From Fontisphaera persica (GTDB lineage Bacteria > Verrucomicrobiota > Verrucomicrobiia > Limisphaerales > Fontisphaeraceae): a stretch of 64,000 nt of DNA. Below are positions 34,954 to 43,327 of the stretch, piece by piece; positions within the stretch are counted from its first letter, which is position 1, and each line of letters begins with the position of its first letter. A model generated the notes under the pieces. That model saw nothing but the letters and a program-made list of their open reading frames with translations, was not told the origin of the DNA and did not search any database. Where the stretch lies: assembly GCF_024832785.1 (NCBI RefSeq), contig NZ_CP116615.1:3720001-3784000 (forward strand), given 5' to 3'. The position numbers and the translations under genes are program-made.

Positions 34954-36624
34954 ATGCGAATCATCCTCTGCTGTTGGGCGTTGAGCTTGGGCGCCGTTTT
35001 GGCGGCCATCCCAGGGATGCCGCCCCAGCCGCCGGTGCGGCAGGCGCTGGAGGCGTGGGTGGAGTTGCGGGCGAGTGGCGGCACGGGGGTGCTGAGCCGC
35101 CTGGAGGTGACCAGTCCCCGCGGCCAGGTGGAGTGGTTCCCGGAACGGCAGGCTGGCGGCACGGGGGCGGTGGCACGGCTGCGGTTGCCGGTGGTGCCGT
35201 TTGGCTGGACGGTGTTTCAGGCCGAATGGCTGCCCGCGCAGAGTGGGGAGGTCACGGTGACGCTGACTTCGCCGCGGGAGGTTTCCACCAACGGTTTACC
35301 GTGGCGGCAGGAGGTGGCATGGGATGATTTTCGGGTGACAGGGATGCTGCTGACCAATGCCAATTTTGAGCATTATGTGGGGAATCGGCCGGTGGCGTGG
35401 GAGGGTGGCGGGGTGGTCAATGCGGGGCCGTTGCCGCCGGTGGAGGGGGCCAATTACGCGCGGGTTTGGTGCGAGCGCCCGTTGCGCCAGACGGTGCAGG
35501 TGCGCAGCAACGTGCCGGTGACCCTGCAATGGGCGGCGCGGGCCTTGCCGATATTGGGGCCGGAGGCGATGCGCCCGCTCAGTGACCGGAATACGTTGGC
35601 GCATCAGGCGGCGGCCTATTACCGGCGGGGCATCAACCTCACGCGGCTGCTGGAGCTGCCGCCGCAGAGTCCCGACAAGGAGGAGTGCACGGAGGCGGAT
35701 TTTGCGCAGATGAAACGCGAGGGATTTGACCATGTGCGGCTGCCGGTGGCGTGGCATTACCATGCGGGGCCGGCGCCGGATTACCGATTGGACCCGCGCT
35801 TTGTGCAGCAGGTGATGCAGGTGGCGTCCAACGCGTTGAATCAGGGGTTGTTTGTGATTCTGGCGATGCGGGCGCCGGAGGCTTTTCACACGCAACCGCA
35901 GGCGCACAGCAATCAATGGGTGGCGTTGTGGCGGCAGGTGGCCGCGCAATGTGCGGAGGTGCATCCCGGGGTGGCGTTCGAGCTGCTGGACGAGCCGCGA
36001 CAGGCGGTGACGACGGCCTGGCTTAATGGGTTGTACGCGCGGGCGCTGGAGCTGCTTCGCGCCCATAATCCCATGCGCACGGTGTTCCTGGGGCCGGCCG
36101 ACGGCAACCGCCCCGAGGAGCTGGTGCATCTGCGATTGCCGGCGGAAGAGGAAAACGTCATTGTGACGGTGCACTGCCGGGAACCGCGTTATTTCACGCG
36201 GCTGGGGCTGTGGCCGGACGAAAAAGCGCTGGGCCAGCTCCAGCCGCTGGCCTATCCCGGCCCGCCGCCGGCGCCGCTGGCAGTGCCCGCCGAGGCCAGC
36301 GCAGAGCTGCGCCAATGGCTGGAGGCCTATCAGCGGCGTCCCATGGCGCAAAATCCCTGCAGCCGTGCCGTGGTGGAGGGCCAGTTGCAACTGGCGCGGG
36401 ACTGGCGGGATTTTTACGGGCATCCGGTGCATGTGGGGGCTTTTGGGGCGCCGGCGTCGGCCGGGACGCTTTCGCGCACCCGGTATTACCGCGATGTACG
36501 GCAACTGGCGGAGGGCTTTGGGTTGGGCTGGGCGGCGTGGGCGTGGCAGGGGGGGTACCATTACTGGGACCGCCAGGGGGGACGTCCGCTGCCGGGCATG
36601 CGGGAGGCCTTGTTCAGCCGGTAG
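34954..36624 (+). CDS. Exported GH5-like protein lacking the catalytic nucleophile
   Basis: A 556-aa protein with a signal peptide (residues 1-18). An N-terminal beta-rich domain runs to about 200, then a GH5 (cellulase-type) TIM barrel (about 225-550) with R-G-I-N-L-T-R, F-D-H-V-R-L-P-V-A-W, and the C-terminal G-W-A-A-W-A-W. The acid/base motif, N-E-P in GH5, reads L-L-D-E-P (Asp346-Glu347), so the Asn is lost. The nucleophile motif, normally G-E-F-G, reads V-H-V-G-A-F-G-A with Ala496 in place of Glu. The H-x-Y motif is H-C-R. It is therefore probably a non-catalytic carbohydrate-binding relative. ATG 34954 gives the signal peptide. Confidence 0.85.
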   Translation: MRIILCCWALSLGAVLAAIPGMPPQPPVRQALEAWVELRASGGTGVLSRLEVTSPRGQVEWFPERQAGGTGAVARLRLPVVPFGWTVFQAEWLPAQSGEVTVTLTSPREVSTNGLPWRQEVAWDDFRVTGMLLTNANFEHYVGNRPVAWEGGGVVNAGPLPPVEGANYARVWCERPLRQTVQVRSNVPVTLQWAARALPILGPEAMRPLSDRNTLAHQAAAYYRRGINLTRLLELPPQSPDKEECTEADFAQMKREGFDHVRLPVAWHYHAGPAPDYRLDPRFVQQVMQVASNALNQGLFVILAMRAPEAFHTQPQAHSNQWVALWRQVAAQCAEVHPGVAFELLDEPRQAVTTAWLNGLYARALELLRAHNPMRTVFLGPADGNRPEELVHLRLPAEEENVIVTVHCREPRYFTRLGLWPDEKALGQLQPLAYPGPPPAPLAVPAEASAELRQWLEAYQRRPMAQNPCSRAVVEGQLQLARDWRDFYGHPVHVGAFGAPASAGTLSRTRYYRDVRQLAEGFGLGWAAWAWQGGYHYWDRQGGRPLPGMREALFSR

Positions 36625-36663
36625 GGGGGGATTCTGGTTTTTTCCATCTACCGCAGGTTTCTG

Positions 36664-36682
36664 GCCTGCGGGACGCCTGCGC
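36664..36682. repeat. Single copy of the GCCTGCGGGACGCCTGC repeat
   Basis: A solitary variant of the dispersed palindromic unit seen at 9.8 and 34.8 kb, 40 bp after the GH5-like gene. The rest of the 36625-36795 spacer is purine-rich with no gene. Confidence 0.6.
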
Positions 36683-36795
36683 CATGGGGGGGGAATTTAT
36701 AAGCCGGAATGATGAAGGGGAGGGCGAGGGGATTAAGGGAGGGGCGGGCGAGGCGCGGGGATTAAAAAAAACTTCTTAAATCAGCCGTGCATTAG

Positions 36796-36824
36796 TTGAC
36801 ATAATTGGCCATTTTGCTTTAACT
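36796..36824 (+). promoter_or_regulatory. Sigma-70 promoter of the LysR gene
   Basis: TTGACA at 36796-36801, a 17-nt spacer, then TTAACT at 36819-36824. The ATG lies at 36831, only 6 nt after the -10, so initiation from this promoter would yield an essentially leaderless mRNA. Confidence 0.5.
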
Positions 36825-36830
36825 ATTTTT

Positions 36831-37733
36831 ATGCAAATTGAAAGCCTCAAAGTTTTCTGCGACCTGGCGGAAACGGAAAGTTTTACCAAGGCCGCGCAAA
36901 TCAACAATGTGACGCAGTCGGCGGTCAGCCAGCAAATCAGCTCGCTGGAGCGGCAGTTCAACTCGCTGTTGATTGAGCGGAGCAAGAAGAAATTCCGGCT
37001 CACGCGGGAGGGTGAGGTGCTGTATGAGTACAGCAAGCAAATCATCCAGACGTACGATTCGCTGTACAGCAAGTTGCAGGAAATCAAGGACATCATTTCG
37101 GGTACAATCCGGGTGGCCACGATTTACAGCATAGGGCTGCATGATTTGCCGCCGTATTTGAAGAAGTTTTTGAAGGCGTATCCGACGGTGAATGTGCATG
37201 TGGAGTACCGGCGGGCCAATCAGGTGTATGAGGATGTCATCAGCAACGTGGTGGATTTGGGGCTGGTGGCGTATGCCAGCAAGGACAACAAGCTGGAGGT
37301 GGTGAATCTGCGGAAGGACATTCTGGTGTTGATCTGCCATCCGCAGCATCCGCTGGCCAAGAACAAGACGGTGCGCCTGAAGGATTTGGCGGGCCAGAAA
37401 TTCATCGCGTTTGAGCCGGACATCCCGACGCGGCGGGCGGTGGACAAGATTTTGAAGGAGCACGATGTGGAGGTGCAGGTGGTGATGGAGTTTGACAACA
37501 TCGAGACGGTGAAGCGGGCGGTGGAAATTGACGCGGGGGTGGCGATTGTGCCGCAGACGACCGTGATGCAGGAGGTGGCCAAGCAGACGCTGGTGCAGGT
37601 GCATTTTGAGGATGGGGAGTTTTACCGTCCGCTGGCGGCGATTTACAAGAAGCACAAGGTGTTGTCGCCCGCGATGCGCCAGTTCATCGCCATGCTCAAA
37701 GGCCCGGAGGGGGGCAAGGAAAACATCAAGTAA
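36831..37733 (+). CDS. LysR-type transcriptional regulator
   Basis: A 300-aa regulator with an N-terminal winged helix-turn-helix (F-T-K-A-A-Q-I-N-N-V-T-Q-S-A-V-S-Q-Q-I near 18-37) and a periplasmic-binding-type effector domain (about 90-290; I-S-G-T-I-R-V-A-T-I-Y-S-I-G-L). The effector domain resembles the CysB-like subgroup but the ligand is unknown. It stands immediately before the kinase/NtrC/hopanoid operon in the same direction, 105 bp upstream, so it may control that operon or be independent. An apparent promoter runs right up to its ATG. Confidence 0.9.
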   Translation: MQIESLKVFCDLAETESFTKAAQINNVTQSAVSQQISSLERQFNSLLIERSKKKFRLTREGEVLYEYSKQIIQTYDSLYSKLQEIKDIISGTIRVATIYSIGLHDLPPYLKKFLKAYPTVNVHVEYRRANQVYEDVISNVVDLGLVAYASKDNKLEVVNLRKDILVLICHPQHPLAKNKTVRLKDLAGQKFIAFEPDIPTRRAVDKILKEHDVEVQVVMEFDNIETVKRAVEIDAGVAIVPQTTVMQEVAKQTLVQVHFEDGEFYRPLAAIYKKHKVLSPAMRQFIAMLKGPEGGKENIK

Positions 37734-37838
37734 GGCCCTCGACTTCCCTGCCCGCCGGGGGATGAGGTTCAGGCATGCCCGCCGCCAGGGGTGGGGGGGC
37801 GGTTTTGTGCTGCGGGCGCGGCGGGGCAGGAGGCGTTC

Positions 37839-39389
37839 ATGGAACAACGTTCGCAAAAGCTCTGGCGGGCCTGGCAGCAGGTGGCGCAATTGCTGCGCCC
37901 GCCGCCGGTGGAACCGGCGCGGCAGTTGCAGCGGTTGTGCACGGTGGAGCGGGATGTGTTGCTGCCGGTGCGCGGGGCGATTGTGCTGGTGGTGGCCTAC
38001 GCGGTGCTGTTTCCCCGGTGGTCGCTGGGGGTGGTGCAGATGCAGGAGCTGACGCTCTCGCTGGTGCAAAAATTCTTCGCCGCGTATGTGGGCGCCAACG
38101 TCATCATCGCCTGGGTGCTGCTCAATTACCGGCGGTTTTCGCTCAGGGCGCTGCAGTGGGTGTTATGGATGGGGGGGTTGCTGGACGGGGCGCTGGTCAG
38201 CTCGCTGGTGCTCATCACCACCGGATTTGAGAGCCTGTTGTTCTGGCTGTTTCCGGTGATGATTGTGCGCAACGCGCTGACGTTCTCGCTGGTGCGCCAG
38301 CAATTGACGCTCAATTTTGCGATATGTTTCATGTATCTGGCCGCCGGCCTGCTCTACATGGCGCAGGCCCGGGCGGATGCCATCACGGCGGAAATGGAGG
38401 CGGCGTACCTGGCCGGCCGGCTGCGGGGAATGGTCACCAACGTGGCTCCGCCCAAGCCGGCCCTGCCGGGTTCGGGGGGAGAGGTGGCGCCGCCGCCGCT
38501 GGCCACCAATTTGACGGTGCCGCCGCGGCTGGACCCCCAGGTGCGCCAGGCGCTGGGGCTGCCGCCGGTGGAATATCAGGCGGAGCCTTTTGTGTTGCGG
38601 GTGCTGGTGTTGTTTTTGCTGACGTTCATTTGCTACGGCCTGCAGATACTGCTGGAGAAGCAGCGGCTGGCGGAGGAGGAGGCGCGGGAGCTGGCGGCGC
38701 GGCAGGGGCAGATAGACGCGGCGGGGCGGCTGTCCGCCGAGATTGCGCATCAACTGAAAAATCCGCTGGGGATCATCAACAATGCCGCCTTCAACCTGCA
38801 GCGCCTCTTGAGCCAGGAGAAGGAAGTCGTGCGGGGGCAGATTGGCATCATCCGCGAAGAGGTGGAGCGGATAGACCGGATTGTGACGGAGCTGATGGGC
38901 TACGCGAAGCTGGCCGATGCGCGGGTGGAGCGGCTGGACGTGGTGGAGGAACTGGAGCGGGCGGTGGAGCAGGTGTTTCCGGCGCAGGCCGGATTTGCGG
39001 TGGAGATGGTGCGGCGGTATCCGGCGGAGTCGCCGCAGGTGGTGATGCAGCGGGGGCAGTTGGCGGAGATTTTTGTGAATTTGCTGCAGAACGCGCGGGA
39101 GGCGATGGAGGGCAAGGGGCGGATTGAACTCACGGTGCAGCGGAAGGAGGATGGGACGGTGGTGATTGAGGTGGCCGACAGCGGGCCGGGCATTCCGCGG
39201 GACCGGCTGGAGCGGATTTTTGAGGCCTATTACAGCACCAAGCCGCGGGGCACGGGGCTGGGGCTGGCGATTGTGAAGCACACGCTGGAGGTGTATGGGG
39301 GGCGCATCCGGGCTGAATCTGAGCTTGGAAAAGGGGCGCGGTTCATCATAACGTTGCCTCCGAATACGTTTGGGAAACGGGCATCATGA
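37839..39389 (+). CDS. Membrane sensor histidine kinase
   Basis: A 516-aa kinase with several transmembrane helices in the first 180 residues or so (hydrophobic runs near 45-65, 75-95, 110-135, 140-175, and a final one near 250-270). After a cytosolic linker comes HisKA with S-A-E-I-A-H-Q-L-K-N-P-L-G (His about 302) and HATPase motifs N-L-L-Q-N-A-R-E, D-S-G-P-G-I-P, G-T-G-L-G-L-A-I. An AGGAGG ribosome site precedes ATG 37839. Its stop overlaps the NtrC-type gene by 4 bp, marking them as a two-component pair. No periplasmic sensor domain of known type is visible. Confidence 0.92.
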   Translation: MEQRSQKLWRAWQQVAQLLRPPPVEPARQLQRLCTVERDVLLPVRGAIVLVVAYAVLFPRWSLGVVQMQELTLSLVQKFFAAYVGANVIIAWVLLNYRRFSLRALQWVLWMGGLLDGALVSSLVLITTGFESLLFWLFPVMIVRNALTFSLVRQQLTLNFAICFMYLAAGLLYMAQARADAITAEMEAAYLAGRLRGMVTNVAPPKPALPGSGGEVAPPPLATNLTVPPRLDPQVRQALGLPPVEYQAEPFVLRVLVLFLLTFICYGLQILLEKQRLAEEEARELAARQGQIDAAGRLSAEIAHQLKNPLGIINNAAFNLQRLLSQEKEVVRGQIGIIREEVERIDRIVTELMGYAKLADARVERLDVVEELERAVEQVFPAQAGFAVEMVRRYPAESPQVVMQRGQLAEIFVNLLQNAREAMEGKGRIELTVQRKEDGTVVIEVADSGPGIPRDRLERIFEAYYSTKPRGTGLGLAIVKHTLEVYGGRIRAESELGKGARFIITLPPNTFGKRAS

Positions 39390-40810
39390 ACATTGAGCTG
39401 CCTGCGGTGCTGGTGGTGGATGACGAGCGCAACATGCGCCTGTCGCTGGAGGCGGCGTTGACCGCCGAAGGGTATCAGGTGCGGGCGGTGGAGTCCGCCG
39501 AGGGGGCGTTGAAGGTGCTGGAGCAGGAGAAGTGTTTCATGGTCATCACCGATGCCCGGCTGGGGGGGTTGAGCGGGTATGATTTTGTGCGGGAGGCGCA
39601 TCAGCGCTGGCCGGATTTGCCGCTGCTGATGATTACCGCCTATGCCACGCCGAAGCTGGCCGTGGAGGCCATCAAGGCGGGGGCGATGGATTATCTGGCC
39701 AAGCCGTTTGCGCCGGAGGAGCTGCTGCTGGCGGTGGCGCGCTGCGCCGAGCGGTACCGGCTGGTGGAGGAAAACAAGGCGTTGCGGCATCGGGCGCATG
39801 AGCCGGCGCGGCTGGAGCAAATCATCGGCGAGTGCCCGGCCATGGTGGAGCTGCGGCGGCTGATACAGACGGTGGCGCAGTCCAACGCCACGGTGTTAAT
39901 CCTGGGCGAGAGTGGCACCGGCAAGGAGCTGATTGCGGGGGCGCTGCACAGCCTGAGTCCGCGGCGGGAAAAGAATTATGTGCGCATCAATTGCGCGGCC
40001 ATCCCCGAGACGCTGCTGGAGAGCGAGCTGTTCGGGCACGAAAAAGGGGCGTTCACCGGGGCGGTGCGCACCAAGCCGGGGCGGGTGGAGGAGGCCGATG
40101 GGGGCACGATTTTCCTGGATGAGATTGGCGACATGAGCCGGCCGTTGCAGGCCAAGCTGCTGCGGTTTTTGGAGGACGGCACCTTCACGCGGGTGGGGGG
40201 CAACGAGGAGCTGCGGGTCCATGTGCGGCTGATTGCCGCGACCAACCGGGACATTGTGGAGGCCATCAAGGAGCATCAATTCCGCGAGGATTTGTTTCAC
40301 CGGCTCAACGTGGTGCAATTCCGCCCGCCGCCGCTGCGGGAGCGGGGGCAGGATGTGCTGCTGCTGGCGGAGTATTTTCTGAAACAATTTGCGCTGGCGA
40401 TGAACAAGCGCATCACCGGGCTTTCGGCGGCGGCGGCCCAGAAGCTGATGGGCCACACGTGGCCGGGCAACGTGCGCGAGCTGCGGAATGTGATTGAGCG
40501 CGCGGTGATTCTGGAAACCGGGCCGGTGATTCAGGCGGCGAGCCTGCCGGATTTTCAGTTGGAAACCCAGTTGCGCAAACAGGAGGGGCCGGTGACAACG
40601 CCGGGTTTGTCGCTGGAGGAGGCCCTGGCGCAGTACGAACGCGAGCTGATTCAGCGCGCGCTGGAGCAGAATCGCTACAATTTGACCCGCACGTCGGCTC
40701 AGCTCAAAATCACGCGCCATGCCCTGCGTTATCGCATGCAGCGGTTGAACATGGCCACGGAAACGGAAGAGGAGGAGACCGCAGCGCCGGGTCCGGAATC
40801 AGGCACATGA
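39386..40810 (+). CDS. NtrC-family sigma-54-dependent response regulator
   Basis: A 474-aa protein: REC (residues 5-120, phospho-acceptor Asp near 55 in I-T-D-A-R), AAA+ domain with Walker A G-E-S-G-T-G-K-E near 174, the sigma-54 contact motif G-A-F-T-G-A near 222, Walker B-like I-F-L-D-E-I-G-D, and a C-terminal Fis-type HTH (about 415-455). It activates transcription by sigma-54 RNA polymerase. It overlaps both the upstream kinase and the downstream small gene by 4 bp. I looked for a -24/-12 site upstream of the operon and found none that fits. Confidence 0.95.
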   Translation: MNIELPAVLVVDDERNMRLSLEAALTAEGYQVRAVESAEGALKVLEQEKCFMVITDARLGGLSGYDFVREAHQRWPDLPLLMITAYATPKLAVEAIKAGAMDYLAKPFAPEELLLAVARCAERYRLVEENKALRHRAHEPARLEQIIGECPAMVELRRLIQTVAQSNATVLILGESGTGKELIAGALHSLSPRREKNYVRINCAAIPETLLESELFGHEKGAFTGAVRTKPGRVEEADGGTIFLDEIGDMSRPLQAKLLRFLEDGTFTRVGGNEELRVHVRLIAATNRDIVEAIKEHQFREDLFHRLNVVQFRPPPLRERGQDVLLLAEYFLKQFALAMNKRITGLSAAAAQKLMGHTWPGNVRELRNVIERAVILETGPVIQAASLPDFQLETQLRKQEGPVTTPGLSLEEALAQYERELIQRALEQNRYNLTRTSAQLKITRHALRYRMQRLNMATETEEEETAAPGPESGT

Positions 40811-41154
40811 CGGAGGGGATTCTATCAAGCTTGCTGGCGCAGGGGGGCAGTGGCCCTTCGGCGCGGGAATTGTTGAACGCACCGCAAACGGCCAAATCGT
40901 TGTGGGGGGAGCTCAGCACGGTGACCGTGGTGCTGGGCGCGGCCCTGCTGGTGGGGTTGATTCTTTTTCTGGCGGTGTGGTGGTGGAAACGCGCGCCGGA
41001 GGGCGACAGCATCAGCGTCTCCGGGCCGCATCACGCGCACCGCGGCAAACGCCGCAAACGGCTGCGGAGCCATCGCCCCCGCAATCCCACCCTGGCGGAA
41101 ACGGGCGGGCTGCCGCCCTTGCGGGATGAGGGGCCGCCGCCCCCGCCACCATGA
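40807..41154 (+). CDS. Small membrane protein of the operon, unknown
   Basis: A 115-aa protein with one transmembrane helix (about 36-60, V-T-V-V-L-G-A-A-L-L-V-G-L-I-L-F-L-A-V-W-W-W). The cytoplasmic tail is strongly basic (R-G-K-R-R-K-R-L-R) and ends in a run of prolines. No family recognised. ATGA overlaps with both neighbours, the NtrC gene and the HpnD-like gene, show it belongs to the operon. Confidence 0.7.
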   Translation: MTEGILSSLLAQGGSGPSARELLNAPQTAKSLWGELSTVTVVLGAALLVGLILFLAVWWWKRAPEGDSISVSGPHHAHRGKRRKRLRSHRPRNPTLAETGGLPPLRDEGPPPPPP

Positions 41155-42020
41155 GCCAGAGCCGCGCCATCACCCGCAAGAGCGCCTCCAATCTGGCGCT
41201 GGCTTTTGTGCTGCTGCCGCCCGCCAAGCGCGAGGCGATGTCGGCGCTGTACGCCTTTTGCCGCGAGGTGGACGATGTGGCGGACGAGGAGCAACTGCCG
41301 CCCGCGCAACGCCGGGCCTTGCTGGCCGAGTGGCGGGAGGATTTGCAACGGGCCGGCGCGGACGCTGCGCCGCGCCTGCCGGTGCTGCAGGAATTGCAGC
41401 CGGTGATTCATCAATACCGCCTGCCGCTGGCATTGTTTGAGGAAATCCTGCGGGGGGTGGAAATGGATTTGGACATCGCACGCTACGAGACCTACGCGGA
41501 GCTGGAGGTTTATTGCTACCGCGTGGCTTCGGCGGTGGGGCTGTTGAGCATTGAGATTTTTGGGTATCGCAACCCGGCCTGCCGGGAGTATGCCGTGGCT
41601 CTGGGCAAGGCGCTGCAATTCACCAACATCCTGCGCGACGTCTGGGTGGACGCCGGCCGCGGGCGCATTTATCTGCCGCAGGAGGAATTGCGGCGGCACG
41701 GCGCGCGGGAGACGGACATCATGGCGGGCCGTTACACGCCGGCCTACGCGGCCGCCGCCGCGGCGATGGCGGCGCGTGCGCGGCAGTTTTATCAACAGGC
41801 GCGCCAGCTTCTGCCGGCGGAGGACCGCCGGGCCATGGTGGCGGCGGAGCTGATGGGGTCGGTGTATTGGTGTTTGTTGCAGCGGCTGGAGCGGAGCCGT
41901 TTTGATGTGTTCACCCCGCGGCTCACGCGCGTGCCGCGCTGCTACAAGCTGGGGTTGATTTTGCGCACGTGGGCGCGGGTGGCCTGGGGGTCCACCGCCC
42001 CCAACTACGGCCGGCCGTGA
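41151..42020 (+). CDS. hpnD: Squalene/phytoene-synthase family enzyme, HpnD-like
   Basis: A 289-aa trans-isoprenyl diphosphate synthase. Two Asp-rich Mg-binding motifs are present: F-C-R-E-V-D-D-V-A-D-E near residue 37, and N-I-L-R-D-V-W-V-D-A near 160, with the conserved G-R-I-Y-L-P. The Y-C-Y-R-V-A-S-A-V-G-L motif is intact. It best fits HpnD, which condenses two farnesyl diphosphates to presqualene diphosphate on the route to squalene and hopanoids. Overlaps the preceding gene by 4 bp. HpnC, HpnE and squalene-hopene cyclase are not in the window. Confidence 0.85.
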   Translation: MSQSRAITRKSASNLALAFVLLPPAKREAMSALYAFCREVDDVADEEQLPPAQRRALLAEWREDLQRAGADAAPRLPVLQELQPVIHQYRLPLALFEEILRGVEMDLDIARYETYAELEVYCYRVASAVGLLSIEIFGYRNPACREYAVALGKALQFTNILRDVWVDAGRGRIYLPQEELRRHGARETDIMAGRYTPAYAAAAAAMAARARQFYQQARQLLPAEDRRAMVAAELMGSVYWCLLQRLERSRFDVFTPRLTRVPRCYKLGLILRTWARVAWGSTAPNYGRP

Positions 42021-42053
42021 CCTTGGCCGGAGGAACACCCGCCGCTGCCGTTT

Positions 42054-42878
42054 ATGACCGCCCCCCGCCGCCTGATTGTGAATGCCGATGATTTCGGGCG
42101 CGCGCCCGGCATCAACGCCGCGGTGGTGCAGGCGCATGAGCAGGGCATTCTCACCAGCGCCAGTCTCATGGTGAACGAAGCGGCGGCGGCGGAGGCGGTG
42201 GCGCTGGCGCGGGCGCATCCGCGGCTGGCGGTGGGGCTGCATTTGACGTTGATTCAGGGACGGGCGGCATTGCCCGCGGGCGAGCTGGGGGGGGTGGTGG
42301 ACCCGGAGGGGCGCTTCGGGCAGGACCCGGTGGCGGTGGGGTGGCGCTATTTTTTCCACCGTGGCTGGCGGGAGCCGCTGCGGCGGGAGATTATCGCGCA
42401 GCTCGAGCGTTTTCGCGCCACCGGTTTGCCGCTGGACCACCTCAATGGCCATCTGCATCTGCATCAGCAGCCGGTGGTGTTCAAGCTGCTCATGGAGCTG
42501 GCGCCGGCCTGGGGCATCCGGCATTTCCGGCTGGTGCGCGAGCCGCTGCGCCCGAACCTGAAGGCGGCGCGCGGGCGTTATGGGGTGCGGGCGCTGCACG
42601 CCGGCATTTTTGCGGCGCTGGCGCGCGGGCAGCGGCGCGCCCTGGAGCAGCGCGGCATTCGTTTTCCGCGCGCGGTTTTTGGGCAGTTGCAGGACGGGCG
42701 GGTGGACGAGGCCTATGTGCTGGGATTGCTGCCGCATCTGCCGGCGGGTGATTCCGAGCTTTACAGTCATCCTTCGCTGACCGATTTTAGGCATGAGCTG
42801 GATGCTTTGTGCAGCCCGCGCGTGAAGGCGCTCGTGCAACGGCTGGGGCTGCGGCTCATTCAATACCGCGATTTATGA
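42054..42878 (+). CDS. hpnK: ChbG/HpnK-family carbohydrate deacetylase
   Basis: A 274-aa YdjC-fold protein. N-A-D-D-F-G-R near residue 9 holds the metal and catalytic Asp, V-G-L-H-L-T-L near 62 a metal His, and H-L-N-G-H-L-H-L-H near 125 another metal and catalytic His set. HpnK-type proteins are associated with hopanoid side-chain gene clusters. The neighbour HpnD supports the call. A GGAGGA lies 20 nt before the ATG, further than ideal. Its stop overlaps the next start by 4 bp. Confidence 0.87.
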   Translation: MTAPRRLIVNADDFGRAPGINAAVVQAHEQGILTSASLMVNEAAAAEAVALARAHPRLAVGLHLTLIQGRAALPAGELGGVVDPEGRFGQDPVAVGWRYFFHRGWREPLRREIIAQLERFRATGLPLDHLNGHLHLHQQPVVFKLLMELAPAWGIRHFRLVREPLRPNLKAARGRYGVRALHAGIFAALARGQRRALEQRGIRFPRAVFGQLQDGRVDEAYVLGLLPHLPAGDSELYSHPSLTDFRHELDALCSPRVKALVQRLGLRLIQYRDL

Positions 42879-43327
42879 CGAAGATACTGATTATTTTGCT
42901 GGTGGGCCTGGTGTGCGAGGCGGTGGGCGTGGTGCTGCTCAAGGAGGGCATCAACGCCGTCTGCGGCGGCGGGGACATCACGCTGCGCAACGTGTGGCCG
43001 ATGTTCTGGAAGGTGGTGGTGCATCCGCGGGTGGTGCTGGGGGTGTTTTTCGAGGCGCTGTTTTTCCTGTGCCTGCTGTATCTGATGAGCCAGAAGGACA
43101 TCAGCTTTGTGTGGCCGCTGACTTCGCTGAGCTTTGTGATGACCACCCTGGCCGCGCTGGTGTATCTGAAGGAGCCGGTGTCGCTGATGCGGTGGTGCGG
43201 CGTGGCGTTGATTATGGCGGGCGCGGCGCTCATCACCTGGAATGAAAAACAGCGCGAGGCGCAGACCCGGCCGCCGGCGGTGCAGGCGACCTCCGGCCCC
43301 AACCCGCTGGTGATGCCGCATGAATGA
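42875..43327 (+). CDS. Small EamA/DMT-type membrane transporter
   Basis: A 150-aa protein with four predicted membrane segments (about 4-24, 44-64, 66-90, 108-128). It has the half-size layout of the small multidrug/EamA-like family, with K-E-P-V-S-L at the third loop. Such a protein could export or flip a small lipid-linked or amine substrate. In hopanoid loci EamA-like genes often accompany hpnK. Overlaps both neighbours. Confidence 0.75.
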   Translation: MTKILIILLVGLVCEAVGVVLLKEGINAVCGGGDITLRNVWPMFWKVVVHPRVVLGVFFEALFFLCLLYLMSQKDISFVWPLTSLSFVMTTLAALVYLKEPVSLMRWCGVALIMAGAALITWNEKQREAQTRPPAVQATSGPNPLVMPHE

